From: Dipteronia dyeriana
Lineage: Eukaryota; Streptophyta; Magnoliopsida; Sapindales; Sapindaceae
Assembly (NCBI GenBank): GCA_032871835.1
Contig: CM065303.1
Coordinates: 19,904,001-19,968,000 of the forward strand
Reading direction: 5' to 3'
DNA length: 64,000 bases
Positions 34,615 to 44,188 of the stretch are shown piece by piece. The position numbers and the translations under genes are program-made. Every line of letters starts with the position of its first letter. Positions within the stretch are counted from its first letter, which is position 1. The notes below the pieces were generated by a model. That model was not told the origin of the DNA. It made no database searches and worked only from the letters and a program-made list of their open reading frames with translations.

Positions 34615-36058
34615 TGAAACAAATATTATGGTGTGTATAATATTAATCTAATGGGGGGTGAATAGATTTTCAACAGTTTTGCCAAAATTTTGTTAATGGA
34701 CAAGTTGACGAAAATACCCCTGGCTAGTTACAATAATATCACAAGTGTAAGTGTAGAAATAGTAAAGACACTTGAGATGTACGTGGAAACCCTCCAAATG
34801 GAAAAAAGCACGGCCTGATAAGTGCACCACACTTGAACCTCGAATCCACTAATGGCAAAGGAATTACAACCTAATCCGGGTTTAAAAACCACCACCACAA
34901 CCTAATCCCGGTATAAGTGAACCTAGTCCATCTTGCTTGCGATTTAAGTTACCTACTTTCGGAAGCAACACAAGTCTTACTTCTCAATGAAGAGATAAAA
35001 TGGCCTATGTGAATATATGATGATATTCAAAGAACAAACAAGGCTAGGAAACCTTATATGCTTATCTAGGATTATGAGATGGCAATTAATGCAATCCTAG
35101 ATATCAAAAGCTAAATGACATGTTCAAAAAGCTTAGCTAAACATAGATCAAACAATCCTATGAAGCTATCACAATACAACACTCAATCATGTCATCAAAA
35201 CAATCTCTAATTTGTATCTAGAATATGTTCTAAGAGCATACAAATAATTAAAGAGATGGCTTAGCAAGCAAAACACTTAACTTGTAAGAAGATAGTGAAG
35301 AACTTACCAAACAAGATGTGATGAAGCAAAACTATCCATTGATCCACTCTAAATGATCTTAGATGATGCAAGATGAAGTTTTTATGCACATGGGAATGCT
35401 TTGAGTGTTTAAAGATGAGTTCTTGGAAGAGCTCCCGCTATGTGCGCTGGTCGAGTAGCTCACCACCAGCGCACAACCTAAATTTTCATTAGGCGCTAGT
35501 CGAGTGGCACAGCACAGTGGCACATGACATGCGACGATCCATTGGAATGTTGCACTGGTGAGGTTGTGCTAGTCTAGTAGCGCATCACCAGCGCACTGCC
35601 CACTTTTTCAACATTACGCGGGTGCAGTGGCACATGACAATCAGTTATCCACTGGAATGTTACGCTGGTGAGGCTGCGCTAGTTGAGTATCGCACCACCA
35701 TCGCAATGCCCACTTTTTCAACACTCAAACACTCAAAATCAACAAGTCCTAAAGTGATGAAAATGCATCCTATACTAATGCCTAACATGACATAAAACTT
35801 TAATTACAAGATGCAAATGAATTAACAAGAGTCATTTAAACCAAAATGCACACAAGTATAAACACACAACATTTATGAATAAGAGTTATGTATGAATTTG
35901 TGAGTGTGTCCAACTACCTCTTCAAAGCAAGTAAGCACAAGAATTTTACCTTTGGTGCTTCTCCTCTTGAGGTCTTGAGAGTCTCAGCTACCCTTAAATA
36001 AACCCCAAAAATGTGATTTGATCACAAAATGTGCCAATCAATAAATGAGGACTTTACA
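34615..36058 (-). repeat. SIRE 5' LTR (1444 bp)
   Basis: It pairs with 26513-28124. It lacks a 150-bp stretch, including the TA repeat, between GAAGAG and GCTCCCGC at about 35430. Confidence 0.9.
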
Positions 36059-36063
36059 TCTTG

Positions 36064-36895
36064 GATTATCACCAAAGAGCTATATGGATACAGTGCTCAA
36101 AAGGTTTGGTATGCAGGACAGCAAACTAGGTGACACCCATGTCGCTAAGAAAGACAAGTTCAGTCTCAATCAGTGCCTAAAAGTAACCTTGAAGTTTTGA
36201 AAATGCAAAAGATTTCATATGCATCAGCTGTAGGGAGTCTAATGTATGCTAAGGTGTGTACGCGTCCGGATATTGCGTACATTGTTGGTATGTTAGGTAG
36301 ATATTTAAGTAACCTTGGGATGGATAATTAGATAGCAGCCAAGTGGGTTATGAGGTATTTGAATAGAACAAAAGATGACATGCTCACATATAGAAGATCG
36401 GATCAATTGGAGATCATAGGATATTTCGACTCTTATTATGCTGGATGCCAAGATAGTAGGAGATCCATATAAGGCTACATATATATGTTGGTTGGTGGAG
36501 CTATTTCTTGGATGAGTGCCAAACAGACATTCATAGTTTCTTCCACCATGGCAGCAGAGTTTGTAGCATGCTATGACTAACCATGGAACATGGCCGTAGA
36601 ATTTATAACTGGGCTGTGCATTCTGGAGGGTGTAGAAAGACCACTCAAACTCTATTGTGATAATAAGTCAACAGTGATATGTTTTAATAACAATAGGAGC
36701 TCATCTAGGTCAAAGCATATTGACATTAAGTTCCTAGTTGTGAAGGAGAGAGTACAGAGTAGACAGATATCCGTAGAGCATATTAGGACAAACTCTATGA
36801 TAACGGATTCGCTTACAAAGGGATTACTACCCAAGGTCTTTCAAGAGCACATTGCTCATATGAGTGTTATTTTGTGTGAGGATATCATATTATAG
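36064..36895 (+). pseudogene. Copia-B reverse transcriptase end and RNase H, part 2
   Basis: It continues the interrupted RT: GLSPKSYMDTVLKRFGMQDSK, then YASAVGSLMYAKVCTRPDIAY in a decayed frame, and RNase H with the STMAAEFVA segment. An open frame at 36590-36895 holds KLYCDNKSTVICFNNNRSS, SKHIDIKFLVVKERVQ and ITDSLTKGL. Several stops (near 36330, 36470 and 36580) break it. The 400 bases after it are the 3' untranslated region, ending in the PPT AGTGGGAGAT at 37313-37322. Confidence 0.85.
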
Positions 36896-37322
36896 TGGGA
36901 GTTTGTATAATTTTATATTTTATTGCTCGATGTTTGATCTTGGATATACTTATGCATTTATGTATTTGGATATTTTTCTGATAAGAAATAAAGTATTCGC
37001 TTAATTACACTATGTTACATTGTGTGAAGTATTGATCTCTCTAAGGAATAAAGTATGACCAGTTGGAATAGACATGTATAGATCACATTGCATGTTTCCA
37101 TGCTACGTATCCATGATTGATCTATGTCATTTGGTTATGTTGATATACGTGACCATTGATGAGTTTAGTCACGCTAAATGTGACGAAAACCGCTTTGATC
37201 CTATGTCAGCATAATCAATGAAAGAGATTGTTCGGATATACCCTATAATTATAATAGAAAAATTTTGGAGCTCATAAAGTCATACACATTTGTAAAGTTA
37301 CATATGTGGCTTAGTGGGAGAT

Positions 37323-37854
37323 TTTTGGAATATTCCATCATATGGGGTCACACATGTAAATATTAAATGTGTTATGCTATCTTTTGGTTAAGCTTAAATT
37401 AAAGTGGTCTAATTAATATTTAAAGTATTAAGGCATAAGGGTATAATTGTAATGGAATTAATGTGTAGATACCAGAGTGCTATTTCTAATTTGATGAGGG
37501 GCCGAATTAGAAATATCAAACATATAATAATTTGATTATTATATTTATTTAGGGTTATGGTTCCCAAATTACACGATACTTTTGTTTTGTCTGTAACCCC
37601 ATCAACAGAGCAAAATAGAACACAATAGGGATCAAGAAAGGTCGTGATAATTTGGAAGATCAAAACTCATCCACCAACCTCCGGCAATGGATTCAGGTAC
37701 GCTTTTGCTATCGATCTCCACTTTTCTCTTGAATTGATATGGGTTAGTAATATGTATATTAGGGTTTGATTAATCATGATATATAAACATGTTTAGGTTA
37801 TTCGGATTAATTATGTGTCTATAAATGTTTTTGTATTAATCGAAATTCCTTACA
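37323..37854 (+). repeat. Copia-B 3' LTR
   Basis: 532 bp. The first bases read TTTTTGG, where the 5' copy has TGTTAG. It ends TTACA before the ATTTA duplication. Confidence 0.88.
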
Positions 37855-37982
37855 ATTTATCCAAGCCCTAAGCTTATCCATCTATCAGCTAAGCTACACC
37901 CATAGAAGGGTGAATTTGCTGCATGAACAAGAGGACCCAAAATATAATGAAAGAAAAAAACTTAATCTATGATAAAGAGTTA

Positions 37983-38598
37983 GGGGTCGTTTGTTTTTTT
38001 CTTTTAAAACTTAATGGGTCTGAATCATAATTATTTAGTTGTTTTGTTTGTTTTTCTAAGTGGTCAAACAACTTAAAATAAAAAGTAAAAAATCTTGACT
38101 TTTCACTTAATTCCAAATCACTGAATTGCATTAAATGCAATCCAAAATCTTTTCTTCCGATACTATCCGCCCATATATAACATGTTTCCAATTTCATTAT
38201 AATTATTTATGGATAAATATTGTATTTTAATATATTGCTTATTTTAAATAGCTTTAAAAATAAAAAGAACCCTAATCACTTCTCATATTGGTGTTTAATA
38301 TCAATAATTTATTTTGATATTGTGATGTATATATATAGTAGAGTGTTTTGTGTGAGTTTTTATTGTTGTAATCGAAGAAGAAGATCATGATCATATGTAT
38401 AATTGTTTAACATATGTAAAAATGTAAAATTACTTATTTTAGACAGTTTTACTTTTAAAAAACAATTGCGTTGACAATACATTCAGATGTGAGAAAAAAC
38501 AAACAAACATGTCATTCAGTTTCAGATTTCAGTCTCTATTCAGTCTTTAGAAAACTTCAGGACTATTCAGTCTTCAGACAAAAAAAAAAAACGACCCC
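37983..38598. mobile_element. PIF/Harbinger-like MITE, TSD TTA
   Basis: 616 bp with inverted ends GGGGTCGTTTGTTTTTTT and AAAAAAAAACGACCCC, flanked by TTA (37980-37982 and 38599-38601). TTA duplication and GGGGTCGTTTG termini are typical of Harbinger/Tourist elements. There is no transposase. Confidence 0.8.
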
Positions 38599-38601
38599 TT
38601 A

Positions 38602-39104
38602 AATCCGGTGCGAAATCACATGGCTGATAATTATTATTTGTTGCGAAATTTTTGATATATGTTATGTTATGTTATGTGAAGTATAATATTCACAACTTAA
38701 CGACATCATTGTCATCTATATTTTCACGATTAAGATTCACATAATGTTGTGGTTTTTGTTTTTTTTTTATCCAAAGCCCAACTCTTGTAATGGCTTATAA
38801 AACCATCGAAAAAAAAAGTTGTTATCTTGTCATATTTCACAATGTAGAAAATGTTATAAAATAGTGGAAGCAAATCATAATTAGGGTTAGGGATGGCAAA
38901 AATACTATGCATGCACTTAATTTTTCATTTCAGGTACAAGATTTCGTATGTTTACATTTTTTTTTTGTAATTTTATAACGTTACAGAATCGAGATGAGAT
39001 GGACTGAGATTCAGACTCCGTACCGTACAATAATTTGTTAAAAGAGGAACATCAAACTTTAATTAGGATACATTTTTCCATCCTCAAAGAGCATTTTGTT
39101 TTTG
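38602..39104. other. Non-coding AT-rich stretch
   Basis: Homopolymer A and T runs. No gene or element end recognised. Confidence 0.4.
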
Positions 39105-39300
39105 TTTAAACCATCCGGTTTTCGGGTGGGGCGGATCCACCATACGGTGCAAGCAGCCCTGACCACACCCCGACTAATCCGAACTCACTCCGGATTAGCC
39201 CACTAAGGGGTAAAGTGCTCCTAATACATGTAACTCCGTTCACAAGGGGGTTGAACCCACGACCTTGCTTAAGGGATGAGAGTACCAAACCACTCACATC
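39105..39300 (-). mobile_element. tRNA-derived SINE
   Basis: The minus strand has a box-A-like TGAGTGGTTTGG (about 39284-39297) and a box B GGGTTCAACCC (39248-39258), spaced as in tRNA promoters. A GC-rich body and an A-rich end (AAACAAAAA) follow. The flanks AAAGTGCATTATTTTG (right) and AAAGAGCATTTTG (left) may be a degenerate target duplication. Confidence 0.7.
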
Positions 39301-39350
39301 AACACATGATTAGTAAAGTGCATTATTTTGAAATGAAAAAAAAAAAGTCT

Positions 39351-39800
39351 TAATTAAAAATCAAACTCAAAACCAGATCTTTCCAGTTTGATGTGTGTAA
39401 TTTCATCCAAATTCTTCTCCATCTCTTCAGTGAAGTAATTCTTCCAATCCCCAACAACACCGATCCTGAAAAACTATTTTTGATTATATTCAAATCAGAA
39501 ACAACACCAGTTTTGCTCACTTCCAAGTCTTTATGCCTCTTTAAACTTGATTTCCATAACACTTCTTTCACTTCAACTTCCTTAAGAGATCGTCCTATAA
39601 ATGAATTGAAGCTAGCTTTTTTATCTCTTCTTTGGGATATTTCTTTAACTCTTCATACTTGAGAAACAATATCTTTTCAGACATTTTCGATTTCGCATTC
39701 CAATACTCCAAAACATGATCTGTATGTGGTCCGAAAAGAATAAGTACCCCTTTACAAAAGTCATGTTAAACTTTTTCGAAAGAATTTGGCTATTGATGAT
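39351..39800 (-). pseudogene. Plant cytosolic sulfotransferase, C-terminal fragment (frameshifted)
   Basis: On the minus strand, FCKGVLIFGPH is followed by DHVLEYWNAKSK and SEKILFLKYEELKKYPKEEIKKLA (about 39610-39760). A KTGVVSD segment comes next, then a frameshift near 39470, and in the new frame GVVGDWKNYFTEEMEKNLDE with a GFEFDF end before TAA at 39351-39353. These are the C-terminal motifs of plant soluble sulfotransferases, which transfer sulfate from PAPS to hydroxylated small molecules; the GxxGDWKxxF loop binds PAPS. A TAA sits upstream near 39765, and I cannot find the N-terminal P-loop half. It is the only clear host-gene remnant in the window. Confidence 0.8.
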
Positions 39801-40565
39801 CATTTTATTGTTTGTAAATAAAAACAATTTGGTTCGAATATGCAAGAAATAGAAAGTGAAAAACCACCAAAACAACATGTTAGAAATCAAGTAAGGGAGA
39901 TTGAGGCCCGTGTTTCGCATGGTGTCCTTAAGACAATTTCGTTGTACAACACTGTATTCGTATAATGATTGTCTCTCAAGATACAATGACTAAACAGTGG
40001 TAGTGTAAAGCAAGAAACCACTCTCAACGAACTCAAATTAATTTCAAACTTACCAAGCACCTAGAATGAGAAAAATGGGAAGAGAGAAAAATAAGCTCTA
40101 TAATTTCGTGATTTTTGGAATATGTATTCTTTGAAGAGTAGACTAGGGTTTTATAGAAAAACCGAATCAATAGGGTTTAATAAGAATGATATGGAAATAA
40201 CTTGATAACCACATTTTTAATGATAAAGGAAATTAATTAATGAATAATCTCTGATAAGATATATTCCCGATTAAACACTGATTTTGTTTTCTTAGTGTTC
40301 AAGTAAGTATTAGAATCCAAAACGAAATCAATACTTTCCTTATCATTAAAGCATTTGATTTACGAAAATATAAATTTTAAATAATACTAAAAAGTCAGTT
40401 GTACTCTTACGGTCTATTCGGTGGGTACACAGGACGTGCCCACACACGAGTCATGCAACAGAAAGTTCGAGGTCCGTGATTCGCATACCCCCACTGTGCG
40501 CTTAAGAGAGAACCTTTATGCTATACATTTCGATAAGCTACTATCACACTACCACTTATATACCA
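39801..40565. other. Unassigned stretch upstream of the sulfotransferase fragment
   Basis: Decayed sequence possibly belonging to the same gene (39800-39990), then AT-rich DNA. No clear frame or element end. Confidence 0.35.
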
Positions 40566-41074
40566 TGTTGACGGTGATTTTTAGATGGATCACACGTCGA
40601 ACAGAATGTATATGAAATCACACAATTGATAATTACGAATAGTTAAGAAAGCAAAAGAAACACGAGGATTTTACGTGGTAAAACCCTAAGAACTGGGAAA
40701 TGCCCACAGTTGCCGGAAACCGGCGAGGAAAGAACTTCACTGTGAATAATCGATTACACACTCAGTCTTTCGTGCTCTCTAGAGTCTTAATTTATCTTCA
40801 ACCCTTTCATGGGTATTATTAGGGTCTATTTATACATGCATAGAACCCTAATTCGTGCTATACAAGTAAATGAAGTTGACGTGTTTGAGTCATTTTATTC
40901 TTCTTTCCTGTTTGACGTTCTTCACGCATTAGGTCTCTTGCCTAATTTGGACTCTGGCATCGATTGGAAAATTTACTTCCTTATCAAAGTGTGCTTCGAG
41001 ACACTTTATTAGAGTATGACTCATTCTACATGTATTCGATAGTATCCACATATCGATCTACCGATCATCCAACA
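40566..41074 (-). repeat. Probable Copia-type solo LTR
   Basis: Ends are TGTTGG (41074, minus strand) and CAACA (40566). It holds the CCACGTAAAA stem motif (40675-40707) found in two other Copia LTRs here. The flanks TACCA and AAACC do not match, so the ends are tentative. Confidence 0.5.
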
Positions 41075-41079
41075 AAACC

Positions 41080-41693
41080 CGATTAAGCCTTATTCTCACC
41101 GACCAGTGATTCAATCCCAACCGGAAGCTTTGACCAGACCATCTTGATATCCCCGATCGGGTGTTATGAAACCATCTTTGGTCAGTTTAGGTAGGTTCAG
41201 GAAGGTTGACTCTTTGTGACGTGGCATCTCTAACTCCCACATTTTTGAGTAGTTATGCTGACTCATCATTCTTCAGATTTTACCAATAACAATACCCTCT
41301 TAAACACACGAGGTCGGATAAACAACTGTCGCAAGTAGGATGTGCTCGGCTACGTGTGTTTAATTCACTCTATCATTTTTATCTTGTAGTCCATTAATAC
41401 CCTTTTAATGCGCTACAGTTGTCAACCATACATATTCCGGCTGATGAAATCATTGGACATCTTTTTCAAAATTCAAACGGCACGTGGTTTTCGGTTCTCG
41501 CGCACCTTTCCCCATTTACGACTTATGACGCATGTCTACCTGGTGACGTCACTTGCTTGTATATATTGTCTTGAGGCATTACACTTCTCTTTTTACGATT
41601 CGATATTTTTAGCAAAAAAAATCCCTAACTTTCTTTTTCTTTAAGCCCCTTGCTCTTCTCAGATCTTCCATCCTTTCAAACGTTTTTCAAGGT
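41080..41693 (+). other. Upstream region of gypsy-type gene, candidate promoter
   Basis: No gene. TATATAT at 41560-41566 lies about 130 bases before the first ATG at 41694, followed by a CT-rich leader. Confidence 0.35.
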
Positions 41694-43000
41694 ATGGACA
41701 CTATTCTTTGTCATCAATATTTTGAGCTTCTTCTTTATGTCATTGAGGCTATTGATAATGAGAATATCGCTCGGCTTGAGTCCATTCTCTGGGGTCATCT
41801 TTGTACTTCTTACCAACCCACTGTATTAAACATGGATTATTCTATGGTTCACCCAAAGTTTGCTCCCTTCCCCTTTGATCTTTCTAACTCTGATTAGGTT
41901 GATGTTTATGTAGATATGTTGAAACAAAGCAACTTCAGGTGGACTAACAGGGTCTCTCCCAAGGAATCTGCAGGCTCATCGATGGACTTGAAGATATCTT
42001 CACAATTTCTCAAAATGAAAGACGTACCATAGGAGTGACAAGCTCGGATGCTGAGGTTCAAATTTGACCATCCATGTTCGTTCGACTCAAAGATAAATGT
42101 TGTGACCGAGGTCGAGCTAGCAAAGTTTGAGGACCGATATGATCTGACCAGTGCATAAAAATTGTATTGTAGCAGCGATTGGGTTGTGTGGAATCCTCCC
42201 CCCGGTACGGTCGCTATATACGGGTCTATATTGTCCTCAAGGGTTACTCTCCCCCTTCAACCTTTTATCGCTTGATTCCTGATGGACCCTGGCATTGCTC
42301 CTGCCCAACTGACCCCCAATTCTTACCGGGTGTTGATCAGTTTTAGGCACCTATGGAAGAAACTAAGGGCAAAATTGCCTTCGGCCTCACAAGAGATCCG
42401 TAACTTTTATACGCTGAACCGATCTGATAGTAGGGGAATTTTCTACCTTTAATCCACATCTCAGAGCTTGTGGATTCCTTATGGATATAAGGGGAAACCT
42501 GTACCCCCTTCGGATAAAGATCATAAGGCTTTGATCTGGGGGTTCCCCTTCTCAAACAAGTACTGGAAGAACAGTTGGTTCTTCATTGTGGGTGACTTGG
42601 GTGAAGTAGTCATTGTTGATCCCGTACAAGGGCTGATACGGAACAGAGTTCCAAGGCACTTTTGTAGTCCGAAGCATTGGAGCAAGACTTCCCCCTCTAT
42701 GACAAAGAGTTAGGATGATATGGTTGTCAAGGCGGCTGAGACTTCTTAGGATGAGAGAGATCGCCGCTTCCTTTATGTAAAGGCATATTTGATGGAGGCA
42801 GGGCTTTTTTCCGTGGTCTTTGCTCGTCATAGATGATGTAAGTCACCATTGCTTTATTTTTAATGTAACCTGACATAAGTACCTTTCCTCTACACTTATT
42901 GCTGATTATCGTGTGACACTTATTCCTTTCAGTATTTGACCTTGACATCATCATGGGTGATCAGACTGAGAAAGCCAAGAATGTCGATCGGGGTCAGCAA
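41694..43000 (+). pseudogene. Gypsy-type transposon protein remnant (Transposase_28-like)
   Basis: An ATG at 41694 opens 68 codons ending TAG at 41895. Further on, frames show WVVWNPPPGTVAIYGS (about 42180-42225), TLPLQPFIA, GIAPAQLTPNSYRVLISFRHLW (about 42290-42350), and SLWIPYGYKGKPVPPSDK followed by YWKNSWFFIVGDLGEVV (42468-42620). The sequence PPPG, LPLHPF-like, QL.PN.WR and WK..WFF is the signature of the plant putative gypsy type transposon domain (Transposase_28). Stops are scattered, and a possible further exon starts near 42933. Its role is not established, and this copy is decayed. Confidence 0.5.
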
Positions 43001-43667
43001 GAAGGCTGCAACCGATCAGATTGCTCAAGGAATTGATCTGCCCGAACATGATCTGGTAGAGCATACGTATGAATCTGACTGTCATTCCTTAGATGTTACC
43101 GTTGAACAGGTTGGGATGGGTGATCGCCATCCTCTCCGAGCTCGAAGTGATTGCCAGGGCCACCCCAAGGAAAGAGTCGGTCGAGTGCGGTCTAGCTCTA
43201 AGGCATCTGACCAAAAGAAGTGTGGTCGAGATAGGTATTAACAGAATCATCTGGAAGAGACGATTCACTAAGGAGGAAATCTCACTAGGCGAATGTGGCA
43301 GACAGAGCCCCAACCCATAAAGTAGCTCAAATTATTGAAGGGTCGTTCGCTCCCGATGCCCTTTGTAAGAAGACAAGTCTCTCATCGGGGGTTGAACCAG
43401 CATTTCCTATTCCAGTGGTTGATCCTACGATTGAGAAGTTCTCTGTTGTCCAGGACAAGTGACTAGAAAAATCTTGCATTCAAAGATTCACATCATTTTG
43501 TTTCTGACACTTGAGGTCATGGATTAAGCCTTTCGAGCAATTGTGCACAAGTCTTCTCGGTATATCGAGCACACTTGTGCTAGAGGGATAAAGCTCAACG
43601 AGGTGAATTATCCTTTATTTAAGGAATCAATATCCTATTTTTGATATAACTAGTGTATTGCTCGTTG
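43001..43667. other. Probable continuation of the gypsy-type remnant
   Basis: Moderate GC and short open frames with no motif. It could be 3' part of the preceding gene. Confidence 0.3.
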
Positions 43668-43843
43668 TTTGTTCATACAAAACGCTCTAAGTTGAGCTAC
43701 AATCAATGTATTCTACAATTTATTTTAATAAAATAGTTCGATATTTGTTCACTTCAAGTCGACCTACGATCAATCTATATCATGCAGTTTATGTCAATAA
43801 AATTATTTGATATTTGTTCGCTCCAAGTTGAGTTACGATTAAT
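43668..43843. repeat. About 80-bp tandem repeat, 2.4 copies
   Basis: Units share TTTGTTC, AAGTTGAG, TACGATCAAT and TCAATAAAAT.ATT.GATA blocks, starting near 43668, 43748 and 43818. Confidence 0.65.
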
Positions 43844-44010
43844 GTTTAAGCCTTACGAGTCATAGTGTGGTATAGATAACAAATAAGATATTTAGCATTC
43901 GAAGAAAAGAATATTTACAGACCGTCGAAAGGTGGCAAGTAAATCGTCCACATCTTTCGACTAAACAAAAATATAAAGTAATAATAAAAAGGGGTAAAAT
44001 AAGTTTAATT

Positions 44011-44187
44011 TTAATTGCCTTGATCCTGATCTCCTTCTCCACTCGCATTCTTCACCAACTGAGCTGACGTATCACTTCTAATTCCCTCATCCTCATCTTC
44101 TGGCTCGAGCTCCGTCAAACTCTTCCACTGCTCCCAAACTTCAATGTCCTTGTTCGGTTTCCAAGAATCAATGTTCCTATGAATATA
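44011..44187 (-). pseudogene. Acidic C-terminal coding fragment of unknown gene
   Basis: 59 codons open on the minus strand, ending in TAA at 44011-44013, with no stop up to the LTR boundary at 44188. It shows DSWKPNKDIEVWEQWKSLTE, then a Glu/Asp-rich tail ending DQDQGN. A TTCATAG acceptor-like site at about 44176 would make the last exon start with GAACATTG. The composition looks protein-coding, but I do not recognise the family. A Copia LTR (44189) cuts its upstream side. Confidence 0.4.
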
Positions 44188-44188
44188 A

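Larger units (their letters stand above)
26513..36058 (-). mobile_element. Complete SIRE-type Copia retrotransposon nested in Copia-B, TSD TCTTG
   Basis: LTRs at 26513-28124 and 34615-36058, flanked by TCTTG at 26508-26512 and 36059-36063. Minus-strand order: PBS (34598-34612), gag with CCHC, protease, integrase, RT, RNase H, a 1.2-kb non-coding region, PPT (28125-28138) and 3' LTR. The Copia order, long LTRs, large gag and the region behind RNase H point to the SIRE/Maximus lineage. Stops and frameshifts break each gene, but every domain is present. It interrupts the Copia-B RT exactly between the two TSD copies. Confidence 0.92.
22137..37854 (+). mobile_element. Copia LTR retrotransposon (Copia-B), TSD ATTTA, internally deleted and nested
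   Basis: LTRs at 22137-22671 and 37323-37854 are flanked by ATTTA at 22132-22136 and 37855-37859. It has a tRNA-Met-type PBS, a 1.9-kb repeat-filled leader, gag, a fused integrase tail plus RT, and RNase H beyond the nested SIRE element (26513-36058). Without the SIRE insertion it is about 6.2 kb. The knuckle, protease and integrase core are deleted at about 25248, and stops are frequent. LTR copies differ at many positions. Confidence 0.9.

Noticed and set aside
40430..40490. tRNA-like box B (GTTCGAGGTCC)
   Set aside because: No matching box A at proper spacing and no cloverleaf seen.
42936..43320. Overlapping plus and minus frames of 75-101 codons
   Set aside because: Moderately GC-rich decayed transposon DNA is open on both strands; no motif.
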